Source: Gallionella sp.
GTDB lineage: Bacteria; Pseudomonadota; Gammaproteobacteria; Burkholderiales; Gallionellaceae
NCBI GenBank assembly: GCA_023259035.1
Contig: JAHFRA010000009.1
Coordinates: 28,889 to 92,888 of the forward strand
DNA length: 64,000 nt
Reading direction: 5' to 3'
Part shown: positions 1 to 6,828 of the stretch, piece after piece
How positions within the stretch are numbered: position 1 is the stretch's first letter
How the letters are laid out: every line of letters starts with the position of its first letter
Program-made: the position numbers and the translations under genes
The notes under the pieces: model-generated
Told to the model about the DNA's origin: nothing
The model's database searches: none
What the model saw: the letters and a program-made list of their open reading frames with translations, nothing else

Positions 1-1
1 A

Positions 2-853
2 GACATCGAAGCGATTCGCGCCGGTTGTATCAAAAAGATACTTGGATTGCTCGAAGACTTGGCGGCGAATGACCAGGAGAAATACGCCAAGTTTTGGGGT
101 GAATTTGGTTTGGTTTTGAAAGAAGGAGCAGGGGAGGATTTTGTCAATAAGGAAAAAATCGCTGCTCTGCTGCGCTTCGCCTCGACCCATGCGGATACTG
201 ATGCGGAAACCGTTTCCTTGCCCGATTACATCGGGCGCATGAAGGAGGGGCAGGACAAGATTTATTACATCACCGCCGAAACTTTCAATGCCGCCAAGAA
301 CAGCCCGCATCTGGAAGTGTTCCGCAAGAAGGGTATCGAGGTGCTGCTGCTTTCTGAGCGTGTAGACGAATGGGTGGTGGGTTCGTTGACCGAGTTCGAC
401 GGCAAATCGCTGGTCTCCGTCGCCAAAGGCGGTCTTGATCTGGGCAAGCTTGAAGATGAAGCCGAGAAGCAGGAACAGGAAAAACAGGCCAGTGACCACA
501 AAGACCTGACCGAAAAAATAAAAAACAGTCTCGCAGAACGCGTCAAGGAAGTCAGGGTGACCCACCGCCTGACTGATTCACCCGCCTGTCTGGTGGCCGA
601 CAAACATGATATTGGCGGAAACATGGCGCGTATGCTCAAGGCCGCCGGGCAGAAGGCACCCGTTACACGACCTATCCTGGAGATTAACCCGAACCATCCG
701 GTGGTGAAGCGTTTGAAGGAAGAAGAAAAGCATTTTGACGACTGGGCGGCTGTACTGTTTGATCAGGCATTGCTGGCGGAAGGCGGACAATTGGACGATC
801 CGGCCGGTTTTGTCAAACGGGTCAACCATCTGATGCTCGAAATGCGTGGCTGA
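2..853 (+). CDS. htpG: Chaperone HtpG (Hsp90), C-terminal part, 5' end outside window
   Basis: This is the C-terminal part of the ATP-dependent cytosolic chaperone HtpG, the bacterial Hsp90. The frame is open from the first bases of the window, reading [14 protein letters not shown] before the track's nominal start, so the gene is cut by the window edge and 47 is not the true start. The visible part covers the end of the middle domain (residues such as IYYITAE and the [12 protein letters not shown] stretch) and the C-terminal dimerisation domain ([12 protein letters not shown], then [11 protein letters not shown]). The N-terminal GHKL ATPase domain is missing. It ends at a TGA, followed by a 63-base gap to the next gene on the same strand. 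Confidence 0.95.
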   Translation, partial: DIEAIRAGCIKKILGLLEDLAANDQEKYAKFWGEFGLVLKEGAGEDFVNKEKIAALLRFASTHADTDAETVSLPDYIGRMKEGQDKIYYITAETFNAAKNSPHLEVFRKKGIEVLLLSERVDEWVVGSLTEFDGKSLVSVAKGGLDLGKLEDEAEKQEQEKQASDHKDLTEKIKNSLAERVKEVRVTHRLTDSPACLVADKHDIGGNMARMLKAAGQKAPVTRPILEINPNHPVVKRLKEEEKHFDDWAAVLFDQALLAEGGQLDDPAGFVKRVNHLMLEMRG

Positions 854-916
854 TAAATCTGTCCGCTAAGCCGGGCTCCGGACAATTTTCAGGGGCTGGT
901 TCACAGGGGGTAGGTA

Positions 917-2125
917 ATGCAACGATCGAGAATGTCCGTGGGGGTAGACACTCCATCGCTTGAGGCACGACACCAGCCGTCCGGGTTGAATACCGGATTC
1001 AACGGCAGCGGACTGACGTTTGCGGATTACGTGGCACACACCCGCGACATGCTTGCCAAGGCACACGCCAAAACTGCTGCGGCTGACCTCGCCAAAATAA
1101 TCGACGGCAACGCGCCGTTCGAACTGAAGCCGGTCGCCGGCGCTTCTGCCGGACGTAAAAAAACCTTCCGGCGCGGCGTGCTGCTCACCCACGGGCTGAC
1201 CGACTCCCCTTATTTCATGCGCCCTCTGGCCGAGTTGTTCCGGCACAACGGCTTCCGTGTCATGGCGGTTCTGTTGCCGGGACACGGCACGCAACCCGGC
1301 GATCTGCTCGATGTGCGCTGGCGGGATTGGGCCGAGGCGGTGGCCTACGGCACCGACCGGCTGGCGGAAGAAGTCGACGAAGTTTATCTGGCCGGTCTCT
1401 CCGCCGGAGCCGCGTTGAGCATCTGCCAGAGCCTGCGCGACGACCGCGTACAAGGCCTGTTTTTGTTTTCACCCGCACTTAAAATATCGCCACGGGCGAA
1501 GTGGGCCAACTTGCACAAATTTTATAGCTGGCTGATCCCATCGGCGAAGTGGGTCAACATCATGCCCGACCGCGACATCTACAAATACGAATCCTTGCCG
1601 AAGAATGCCGCCGCGCAGATGCATGCGCTGACCGAAGAACTGCGCACCAGATTGCAGACGCATGGGCTGAATATCCCGGTATTCGCCGCCGCCAGCGCAG
1701 ACGATGCGACCGTCGACATAGCGGCAACCGTGGAATTCATGGCGCGCACGCAGCATCCCTCCAGCAGGCTAGTGCTGTACTCCACAGAACCGGACAAAGC
1801 ACTGCCCGGCATTCCCGCCGAAAAACTGGAGCGGGTGAATAGCGTGCTACCCGCACAGAAAATATTAAGCTCCGCACACACCGCCATCGTGCTGCCTGCC
1901 GATGATGCGCACTATGGCGCGGCGGGAGAGTATGCCAATTGTGCGCATTATTATCCCGGTGATATGAAAAAATATTCGGCTTGCGTTAAGCATCCCGAGC
2001 AAACTTGGCAAGGGGAAATCACCGAGAAAAACCTTAAGGCCGCTATTCTGCGCCGCCTGATGTACAACCCGAATTTTGCGGCGCTTGAAATTTCGCTGCG
2101 GCGGTTTATTGAGAATTTGCCATGA
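917..2125 (+). CDS. Alpha/beta hydrolase (carboxylesterase/lipase-like)
   Basis: A 402-residue alpha/beta-fold hydrolase, probably an esterase. The oxyanion region HGLTDSP lies near residue 92, and the nucleophile elbow GLSAG places the catalytic serine at residue 162. An acid-containing stretch SADDATVD and a His-containing DDAHYG segment lie in the C-terminal half. No signal peptide is seen, so it is probably cytoplasmic. Start 917 follows a G-rich Shine-Dalgarno-like GGGGTAGGT; an internal ATG six codons later is possible. The C-terminus (LRRLMYNPNFAALEIS) matters because a decayed DNA copy of it lies 1 kb downstream beyond a toxin-antitoxin pair. The substrate cannot be told from sequence. 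Confidence 0.85.
   Translation: MQRSRMSVGVDTPSLEARHQPSGLNTGFNGSGLTFADYVAHTRDMLAKAHAKTAAADLAKIIDGNAPFELKPVAGASAGRKKTFRRGVLLTHGLTDSPYFMRPLAELFRHNGFRVMAVLLPGHGTQPGDLLDVRWRDWAEAVAYGTDRLAEEVDEVYLAGLSAGAALSICQSLRDDRVQGLFLFSPALKISPRAKWANLHKFYSWLIPSAKWVNIMPDRDIYKYESLPKNAAAQMHALTEELRTRLQTHGLNIPVFAAASADDATVDIAATVEFMARTQHPSSRLVLYSTEPDKALPGIPAEKLERVNSVLPAQKILSSAHTAIVLPADDAHYGAAGEYANCAHYYPGDMKKYSACVKHPEQTWQGEITEKNLKAAILRRLMYNPNFAALEISLRRFIENLP
1996..2125 (+). repeat. Copy 1 of duplicated hydrolase 3' end
   Basis: The last 130 bases of the hydrolase gene match 3124-3228 closely. The match begins at CGAGCAAACTTGGCAAGGGG and runs to the stop codon. This is the intact, in-frame copy. Confidence 0.85.
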
Positions 2126-2211
2126 TCAGGCTTGGTGGCGGTGTTACGCAAAACTTCTGGACGGATGCCGACGAGACTCGTATGATGTAACTACTCGTGT
2201 AACCACTTCAC

Positions 2212-2580
2212 ATGACTAACATGACTAACATGACTAATTCAACTCAATCACACTCGGAACAATATGGCGGGAAAGTCACGCCGGTTGGCAACTCCAAAGG
2301 CATTCGGCTTGATGCTGCTTTCTTCAAAGCGCATCCCGAGTTCAACGGCGAGGTGCGCGCTACCGTGCTGGCGGACGGTCAAGTCCTGCTCTCCGCCAAA
2401 TCCGCTGCTCGCCGCCCGGCCAAGGATGCCGATGCCGATCCGCTCATGCTCGGGTTCCTGCAATTCCTTGAAAAACAGATGGCAGAACACCCCAGCCTGA
2501 TTGAGCCGGTAGATCACGCCCAGCTTGCCCGCATCGGCAAACTGGTCAAGGATGTTAAAGCCGACGATCCGCCTCACTGA
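2212..2580 (+). CDS. prlF: PrlF-family antitoxin (AbrB-type DNA-binding)
   Basis: A 122-residue antitoxin of the PrlF/SohA type. An AbrB/SpoVT-like swapped-hairpin domain is visible around residues 17-60 (KVTPVGNSKGIRLDAAFF, then EVRATVLADGQVLL). Such domains bind operator DNA, and the rest neutralises the partner toxin. The next gene, 12 bases downstream, encodes a YhaV-type toxin, as in the known PrlF-YhaV module, so autoregulation of the pair is expected. The start is ambiguous because a 9-base tandem repeat gives MTNMTNMTN, so three in-frame ATGs compete. Identification rests on the AbrB motif plus the toxin partner. Confidence 0.8.
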   Translation: MTNMTNMTNSTQSHSEQYGGKVTPVGNSKGIRLDAAFFKAHPEFNGEVRATVLADGQVLLSAKSAARRPAKDADADPLMLGFLQFLEKQMAEHPSLIEPVDHAQLARIGKLVKDVKADDPPH

Positions 2581-2592
2581 GCCGGGCGCATC

Positions 2593-3123
2593 ATGGCTTC
2601 AAAACGGAGCGAAGCGGAGTTTCAGAGCAGGCTAACGCCCGCTCGAGCGGGCGTTACGCCGAAACTAAAAGCAACTCATGCTACCTGGCAACTGTTCTAC
2701 TTCAAATTATTCAAGGCCGCACTGGACGAGCTTGAGCAGACCGTCACCCAGCTCGCCCGGCAGCATCCCACCACCTACACATCGCATCCCAAAACGAGAC
2801 TACTGGCATCGGTGTACAAAAGCATCACCCAGCTTGTACCAGCCAACCCGGATCATCCCGATTTCCGGCTGGGCAAAACACTGGGTGCCGGATACGCCAA
2901 CTGGCGGCGCGTAAAAAAGGGCATGCCCGACCGTTACCGCCTGTTCTTTCGTTTTGCCTCCAGCCCGGTTCAGTTGATCGTGTACGTCTGGTTTAACGAT
3001 GAAGACACGTTGCGCAAGGCAGGCTCCAAGACCGATGTGTATGAGGTATTCAAGCGCATGCTGATGCGCGGTGAAGTGCCGACTTCTATCAATGCTCTGC
3101 TGACCGAAAGCCGGAAGGCATAA
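2593..3123 (+). CDS. yhaV: YhaV-family ribonuclease toxin
   Basis: A 176-residue toxin of the YhaV family, a RelE-superfamily ribonuclease that E. coli pairs with PrlF. The family core is clear: LLASVYKSITQLVPANP, FRLGKTLG, then YRLFFRF, VWFNDEDTLRKAGSKTDVYEVFKRML and the RGEVP tail, matching E. coli YhaV block for block. The protein is longer than the E. coli one because of about 28 extra N-terminal residues. Part of this extension (LTPARAGVT) is encoded by a perfect 24-base palindrome. The true start could therefore be further in, but no better ATG precedes the core. It follows the antitoxin gene by 12 bases and is probably co-transcribed. Confidence 0.87.
   Translation: MASKRSEAEFQSRLTPARAGVTPKLKATHATWQLFYFKLFKAALDELEQTVTQLARQHPTTYTSHPKTRLLASVYKSITQLVPANPDHPDFRLGKTLGAGYANWRRVKKGMPDRYRLFFRFASSPVQLIVYVWFNDEDTLRKAGSKTDVYEVFKRMLMRGEVPTSINALLTESRKA
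2633..2656. repeat. Perfect 24-bp palindrome inside yhaV
   Basis: The sequence TAACGCCCGCTC is followed at once by its exact reverse complement, giving a 24-base palindrome without a loop. It lies in the first 25 codons of the toxin gene and is translated in frame. It could be an operator, a transcript hairpin limiting toxin translation, or a small inserted palindromic element. Confidence 0.8.
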
Positions 3124-3228
3124 CGAACAAGCCTGGCAAGGGGAAATAACCGACTGCGCCGCCTGATGTACAACCCGAATTTTGCCGCGCTTGAGGTTTC
3201 GATGCGGCGGTTTATTAAGCAGCTGTAG
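3124..3228 (+). pseudogene. Decayed copy 2 of the hydrolase 3' end
   Basis: This 105-base stretch repeats the last 130 bases of the hydrolase gene at 1996-2125. It starts immediately after the yhaV stop codon. Relative to copy 1 it has lost 22 bases after ...AACCGA, which breaks the frame, and it has several substitutions. It still ends with codons for LRRLMYNPNFAALEVSMRRFI and a TAG stop. It has no start and no upstream portion of the gene. It is best read as a remnant left when the toxin-antitoxin segment was inserted, or of a tandem hydrolase copy that was replaced. Confidence 0.8.
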
Positions 3229-3271
3229 TGGTTGAGATTTGGTCTGACAGGTATCATCAAACCATTGGTTC

Positions 3272-3377
3272 GTGTAGGGTGCAATAAGCCTGTCCTGAGC
3301 ACAGTCGAAGGGCGTAGCGCATTGCACCGGATGAAAATACATACGGCGCAATGCCCGTTGGTTATTGCGCCCTACAC
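3272..3377. repeat. Palindromic element with imperfect 16-bp terminal inverted repeats and a nested second repeat
   Basis: The outer arms GTGTAGGGTGCAATAA and TTATTGCGCCCTACAC are inverted repeats with one mismatch. Inside the left half lies CCTGTCCTGAGC-N3-GTCGAAGG (3289-3311), a different dispersed motif also found in rseP and fabZ. It separates GTAGGGTGCAATAA from GCATTGCACC, which look like two halves of one hairpin. The element resembles REP sequences mobilised by RAYT transposases, one of which is encoded at 52 kb. Confidence 0.7.
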
Positions 3378-3442
3378 TGGCTATTTTCAATAGCACTGAC
3401 CGCTTGGTCAGCCTAATAACTATTAGCCTTTTTGAGCGCAGC

Positions 3443-4165
3443 ATGACAGAACCAAGTACCCCACCAGAGATCAAGAATATGGACGAACTTTTCCGCCAAG
3501 CTCGACGCGACCGTCCACAGCCAAGCGAACTAGATGCGCGTTTTCTCGCGCTTAGAGATGTTTCCGAATTACGACGTATGGTTGAAGCGTCTGCTTCTGA
3601 AACAGACCTTGATCACTTCATTCGAGGAGAACCAAACCTACTGTCTTCACTGCTTCATTTCGTAAGCACTGGCCATCACGGTGGCAAAGTTTATCCTCAA
3701 CAGACGATTAGACCAAGTGTTGCCGGTGAGCAGAGAGGCCTTATACCTGACTACCTAATCAGCGGTCAAAGCTCGGAAGGCACAACATGGTGGGTGCTGG
3801 AACTGAAGGGGCCAAGTGAAAAACTCTTTTCGGGTACTGGGCAAAAAATCCGCCTTAGTGATACTGCAAACAAAGGTCTCGTGCAAATTCACCAGTACGT
3901 TGAATTCTGCAATGAACATCAATCCTCGCTTCGTGAGGCATTACAACTAAAGGATTTTTCCATACCGATGGGCATCCTCTTGATGGGTCGTGAAAGCGAG
4001 CTCGTGGATCCTCACCGCAGGAAAATGAAAAAGGCTCTTGGCGGCCCAATGTCACCGATACGGATTCGAACTTGGGATTCTTTACTCCGTTCGCTAGAGC
4101 ATAAGCTTGCCTTTTATGGGCACATTGGGCATGACCCACTACAAGGCCGCCAACTCGAAGATTGA
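3443..4165 (+). CDS. Shedu-like (DUF4263) nuclease-domain protein
   Basis: A 240-residue protein resembling the SduA nuclease domain (DUF4263) of Shedu anti-phage systems. The visible core is GLIPDYLISGQ, then WWVLELKGPSE, the D...ExK arrangement of a PD-(D/E)XK nuclease, followed by the helical GLVQIHQYVEFCNEH segment typical of the family. The ORF track starts at 3365, but those first 26 codons lie in the palindromic repeat, so I prefer the ATG at 3443 (MTEPSTPPEI). The gene is visibly more A+T rich than its neighbours, which suggests transfer. It stands alone, 215 bases from the toxin-antitoxin remnant. Some Shedu systems work as one gene. A defence role is inferred, not shown. Confidence 0.7.
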   Translation: MTEPSTPPEIKNMDELFRQARRDRPQPSELDARFLALRDVSELRRMVEASASETDLDHFIRGEPNLLSSLLHFVSTGHHGGKVYPQQTIRPSVAGEQRGLIPDYLISGQSSEGTTWWVLELKGPSEKLFSGTGQKIRLSDTANKGLVQIHQYVEFCNEHQSSLREALQLKDFSIPMGILLMGRESELVDPHRRKMKKALGGPMSPIRIRTWDSLLRSLEHKLAFYGHIGHDPLQGRQLED

Positions 4166-4226
4166 CCAAGCGATGGAAATGCATAGCTCTGCACCCAAGT
4201 GGGCAAAAGTGCGCAGAAAGCAGAAG

Positions 4227-4255
4227 TTGAGCCGGATATTTCCTGTTAATAAAAT
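4227..4255 (+). promoter_or_regulatory. Candidate sigma70 promoter for the glycerol genes
   Basis: TTGAGC, a 17-base spacer and TAAAAT lie 24 bases before the phosphodiesterase start codon. Both hexamers are near consensus with ideal spacing. Prediction by eye only. Confidence 0.45.
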
Positions 4256-4278
4256 CTGGATTAATACAACGAACCACC

Positions 4279-5100
4279 ATGACCCAATCCCTGATCTTCG
4301 CCCATCGCGGCGCCAATAACGAAGCGGCGGAAAACACCCGCGCCGCGTTCGACAAGGCGCTCACATACGCCATCGACGGCATCGAAACGGACGTGCAGCT
4401 CAGCCGCGATGATGTGGCGGTGCTGTGGCACGACCGCTTCCTGAACAAGGTCGGTTTGCCCGGCAAGCACATCGACGATTTCGATTATGCGCAGTTGCAG
4501 ACGATGGATTTCGCCGCGCATTTTTCTCCGGGAACGGAACCGCACTGCATCATGACCTTGCAGGAATTTATCGATGCCTACCGCAAGCGCTGCCGCCTGT
4601 TGCTCGAAATAAAGAACCGCGACTGGGAGACTCCCGCACGTCATGCAATAAAGGTCAGGCAAACCATGGACATGGTCGGCGTGGTGATCGACGACGCCAT
4701 CATGGTTTCCTCGTTCAACCTCGCCAGCCTGATCTATGCCAACCAATACCGTCCTGGCTTCCCGCTGGTTTACAATTTCGAGCCCGAGCAGACGCTGGAA
4801 GATGCGCGGCGCGTGCTGGCCGAGCAGTCGTTCCTGCACGGGCTGTGCCTGCCGATCGAATCGCTCGACGACGCGATGGTCAAGCTGCTGCGCGGCCACG
4901 GCAAAGGCATCGCGGTTTACACCTGCAACAGCGCTGCGGAGATCAATAAGGCACTGGAATTGGGCGTGGATATTTTGATCAGCGATGTGCCGGAGAGGGC
5001 GTTGCAGATACGCGCGAACATCCAAACTTCTTGCAACCCACCGTCTTCACTCCCCTCTCACACTTGTGGGAGAGGTGCTGGGGGAGAGGGAGGTGTGTAG
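4279..5100 (+). CDS. Glycerophosphodiester phosphodiesterase (cytosolic GDPD type)
   Basis: It hydrolyses glycerophosphodiesters to sn-glycerol-3-phosphate and an alcohol, feeding the dehydrogenase encoded next. Catalytic GDPD motifs are present: HRGANNEAAENT near residue 9, then GIETDVQLSRDDVAVLWHD with the metal-binding Glu and Asp and the second His, and later LLLEIK. No signal peptide is present, unlike periplasmic GlpQ. The enzyme fold ends near VPERALQIRA; the last 25 or so residues (ending THTCGRGAGGEGGV-like sequence) are encoded by a dispersed inverted repeat into which the frame runs, so the tail is probably not functional. It is the first gene of a glycerol-use cluster with glpD and a kinase. 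Confidence 0.88.
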   Translation: MTQSLIFAHRGANNEAAENTRAAFDKALTYAIDGIETDVQLSRDDVAVLWHDRFLNKVGLPGKHIDDFDYAQLQTMDFAAHFSPGTEPHCIMTLQEFIDAYRKRCRLLLEIKNRDWETPARHAIKVRQTMDMVGVVIDDAIMVSSFNLASLIYANQYRPGFPLVYNFEPEQTLEDARRVLAEQSFLHGLCLPIESLDDAMVKLLRGHGKGIAVYTCNSAAEINKALELGVDILISDVPERALQIRANIQTSCNPPSSLPSHTCGRGAGGEGGV

Positions 5101-5162
5101 AAAAATGTGCCTTCCTCAACGACTCACCCTCTCCCTAACCCTCTCCCGCAAGCGGGCGAGGT
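5050..5162. repeat. GGGAGAGG-family inverted repeat overlapping the phosphodiesterase 3' end
   Basis: CTCCCCTCTCACACTTGTGG-AGAGG... is mirrored by CCCTCTCCCGCAAGCGGGCG downstream, giving a long imperfect inverted repeat. The left arm is coding (tail of the phosphodiesterase); the right arm lies before glpD. Related sequences occur at 41655-41721 and 62461-62545. Confidence 0.75.
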
Positions 5163-5186
5163 GATTCTCCTAAAAATGAGAGAAAT

Positions 5187-6752
5187 ATGAAACGCGACTT
5201 CTCATTACTCGGCAACAAGCAATTCGACTTGCTGGTGTGCGGCGGCGGCATCTATGGCGCGTGGACGGCTTATGACGCGGCGTTGCGCGGCTTGAGCGTC
5301 GCACTGGTGGAACAGGGCGACTGGGCGAGCGCGACTTCTTCCGCGTCCACCAAACTGATCCACGGCGGACTGCGCTATCTGGAGTCGCTCGATTTCAAGC
5401 TGGTCAAGAAGGCGCTGGCGGAACGGCAGATGCTGTTGTCGGTTGCGCCGCACCGTGTCTGGCCGCTGCGCTTCGGCGTGCCGGTGTATGCGGACAGCCG
5501 CGTCGGCACACTCCAGTTGAAGGCGGGGTTGTCGATGTACGATTTCCTCGCGGACAATCCCGGCCCGGACATGGTGCATCACCACTTCGATGACAAAGCC
5601 TTTGCCGGGCGCTTTCCGTTTCTCGGCAGCGATGGGCTGAAAGGCGGCTTTACCTATGCCGATGCGCAGACCGACGATGCGCGGCTGGTGCTGGAACTGG
5701 TCTCCGGCGCGCTGGCCGCCGGGGCGGTGTGCGTGAATTATTGCAAGCTGACCGGCATGATCGAAACGGACGGGCGGGTCAGCGGCGCAACGGTTCAGGA
5801 TCAACTCGGCCACACCAGCGCGAAAGTTTCCGCGAAGCAAATCGTCAACACCACCGGACAGTGGACTGCCGCATCGGAGCAGGGGCGCGGCTGGTGCCAA
5901 CTGGACAAGGGCGTGCATCTGGTGATGCCCGCGCTGCCGACCGACGAGGCTTTGCTGCTGACCGCCAAGTCCGATGGCCGGGTGTTTTTCATGATCCCCT
6001 GGTATGGCATGACGCTGCTCGGCACCACCGATGCGGATTACAGCGGCGACCTCGACCATGTCGTGGTCGAACCAAAAGAAATTGCCTATCTGCTGGGCGA
6101 AGCCAACCACTACCTCAAGACCGCGTGGACGGAACAGGATGTGGTCGGGAGCTACGCCGGTTTGCGCGTGATGAAGCACAGCGACAAGGCGTTGCCGTCC
6201 TCGGTCAGTCGCGACTGGGAGCTGAAAACTGCCGACAACGGCGCGCATTATTCCATCGGTGGAAAGATCACCTCGGCGCGCGAAGATGCGGCGTGCATCG
6301 TCAATACGGTGTGCGCACAACTGGGTGTCGCTACACTTTGCGCCACCAAAAACCGCACCTTTCCGTGGGCGCCGGAGGCCGACTATGCGCGGTGGTTCGT
6401 CGCCGCCAGCACCCAGGCAACACAGCTCGGTATCGACCTGGACAGCGCCAAATGGCTGATACGCCGCCACGGAAAAAAGATCGGCGAGGTGTTCCGCATC
6501 ATCGAGAATGATCCGCGTTCCGCCGAACGCATCGTGCCCGCGCTGCCGTTCATATACGCTGATTTGCTGCTGTGCGCCCGCAACGAAATGGCCGTGCATC
6601 TCGACGACCTGTTGCGCCGCCGCATGCCGCTGCTGATTCTGGCCAAGCTGGAGGAAAGCACCTTGCGCCGTCTCGCCGAAACGGTTGCGGCGGCGATGGG
6701 ATGGAATGAGGCTGATGTGAATCGGGAAATAGAAACTTGTAGGATGCGGTGA
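5187..6752 (+). CDS. glpD: Aerobic glycerol-3-phosphate dehydrogenase
   Basis: The FAD-dependent membrane-associated enzyme oxidises sn-glycerol-3-phosphate to dihydroxyacetone phosphate and passes electrons to quinone. The 521-residue length is normal. The N-terminal dinucleotide fold reads LLVCGGGIYGAWTAYDAALRG, followed by the GlpD signature ATSSASTKLIHGGLRYLE near residues 50-67. LLGTTDADYSGD and YSIGGKITSAREDA mark the middle and C-terminal parts. It lies between the phosphodiesterase and an FGGY kinase. Its last codons (ETCRMR) and stop fall inside a palindromic repeat, so the natural C-terminus may have been altered by that element. Confidence 0.94.
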   Translation: MKRDFSLLGNKQFDLLVCGGGIYGAWTAYDAALRGLSVALVEQGDWASATSSASTKLIHGGLRYLESLDFKLVKKALAERQMLLSVAPHRVWPLRFGVPVYADSRVGTLQLKAGLSMYDFLADNPGPDMVHHHFDDKAFAGRFPFLGSDGLKGGFTYADAQTDDARLVLELVSGALAAGAVCVNYCKLTGMIETDGRVSGATVQDQLGHTSAKVSAKQIVNTTGQWTAASEQGRGWCQLDKGVHLVMPALPTDEALLLTAKSDGRVFFMIPWYGMTLLGTTDADYSGDLDHVVVEPKEIAYLLGEANHYLKTAWTEQDVVGSYAGLRVMKHSDKALPSSVSRDWELKTADNGAHYSIGGKITSAREDAACIVNTVCAQLGVATLCATKNRTFPWAPEADYARWFVAASTQATQLGIDLDSAKWLIRRHGKKIGEVFRIIENDPRSAERIVPALPFIYADLLLCARNEMAVHLDDLLRRRMPLLILAKLEESTLRRLAETVAAAMGWNEADVNREIETCRMR

Positions 6753-6802
6753 TAACCGCATCGTTCGCGATTGATGCGGTTCGTGCCTCACCACATCCTA
6801 CA
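6738..6802. repeat. Double palindrome at the glpD 3' end
   Basis: The outer arms TGTAGGATGCGGTGA and TCACCACATCCTACA pair over 15 bases with one mismatch. The inner arms AACCGCATC and GATGCGGTT pair perfectly. This BIME-like element includes the stop codon of glpD. It could also end transcription or protect the mRNA 3' end. Confidence 0.75.
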
Positions 6803-6828
6803 GCACTGTACATAATGGTAAATATAAA

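Noticed and set aside
3365-3442. N-terminal extension of the Shedu-like protein
   Set aside because: These codons overlap the palindromic repeat, and a better ATG exists at 3443.
5205-6794. 529-codon minus-strand ORF opposite glpD
   Set aside because: It lies wholly antisense to a clear glpD frame. Its His/Gln/Arg-rich translation has no family pattern, a common effect of G+C-rich codon use.
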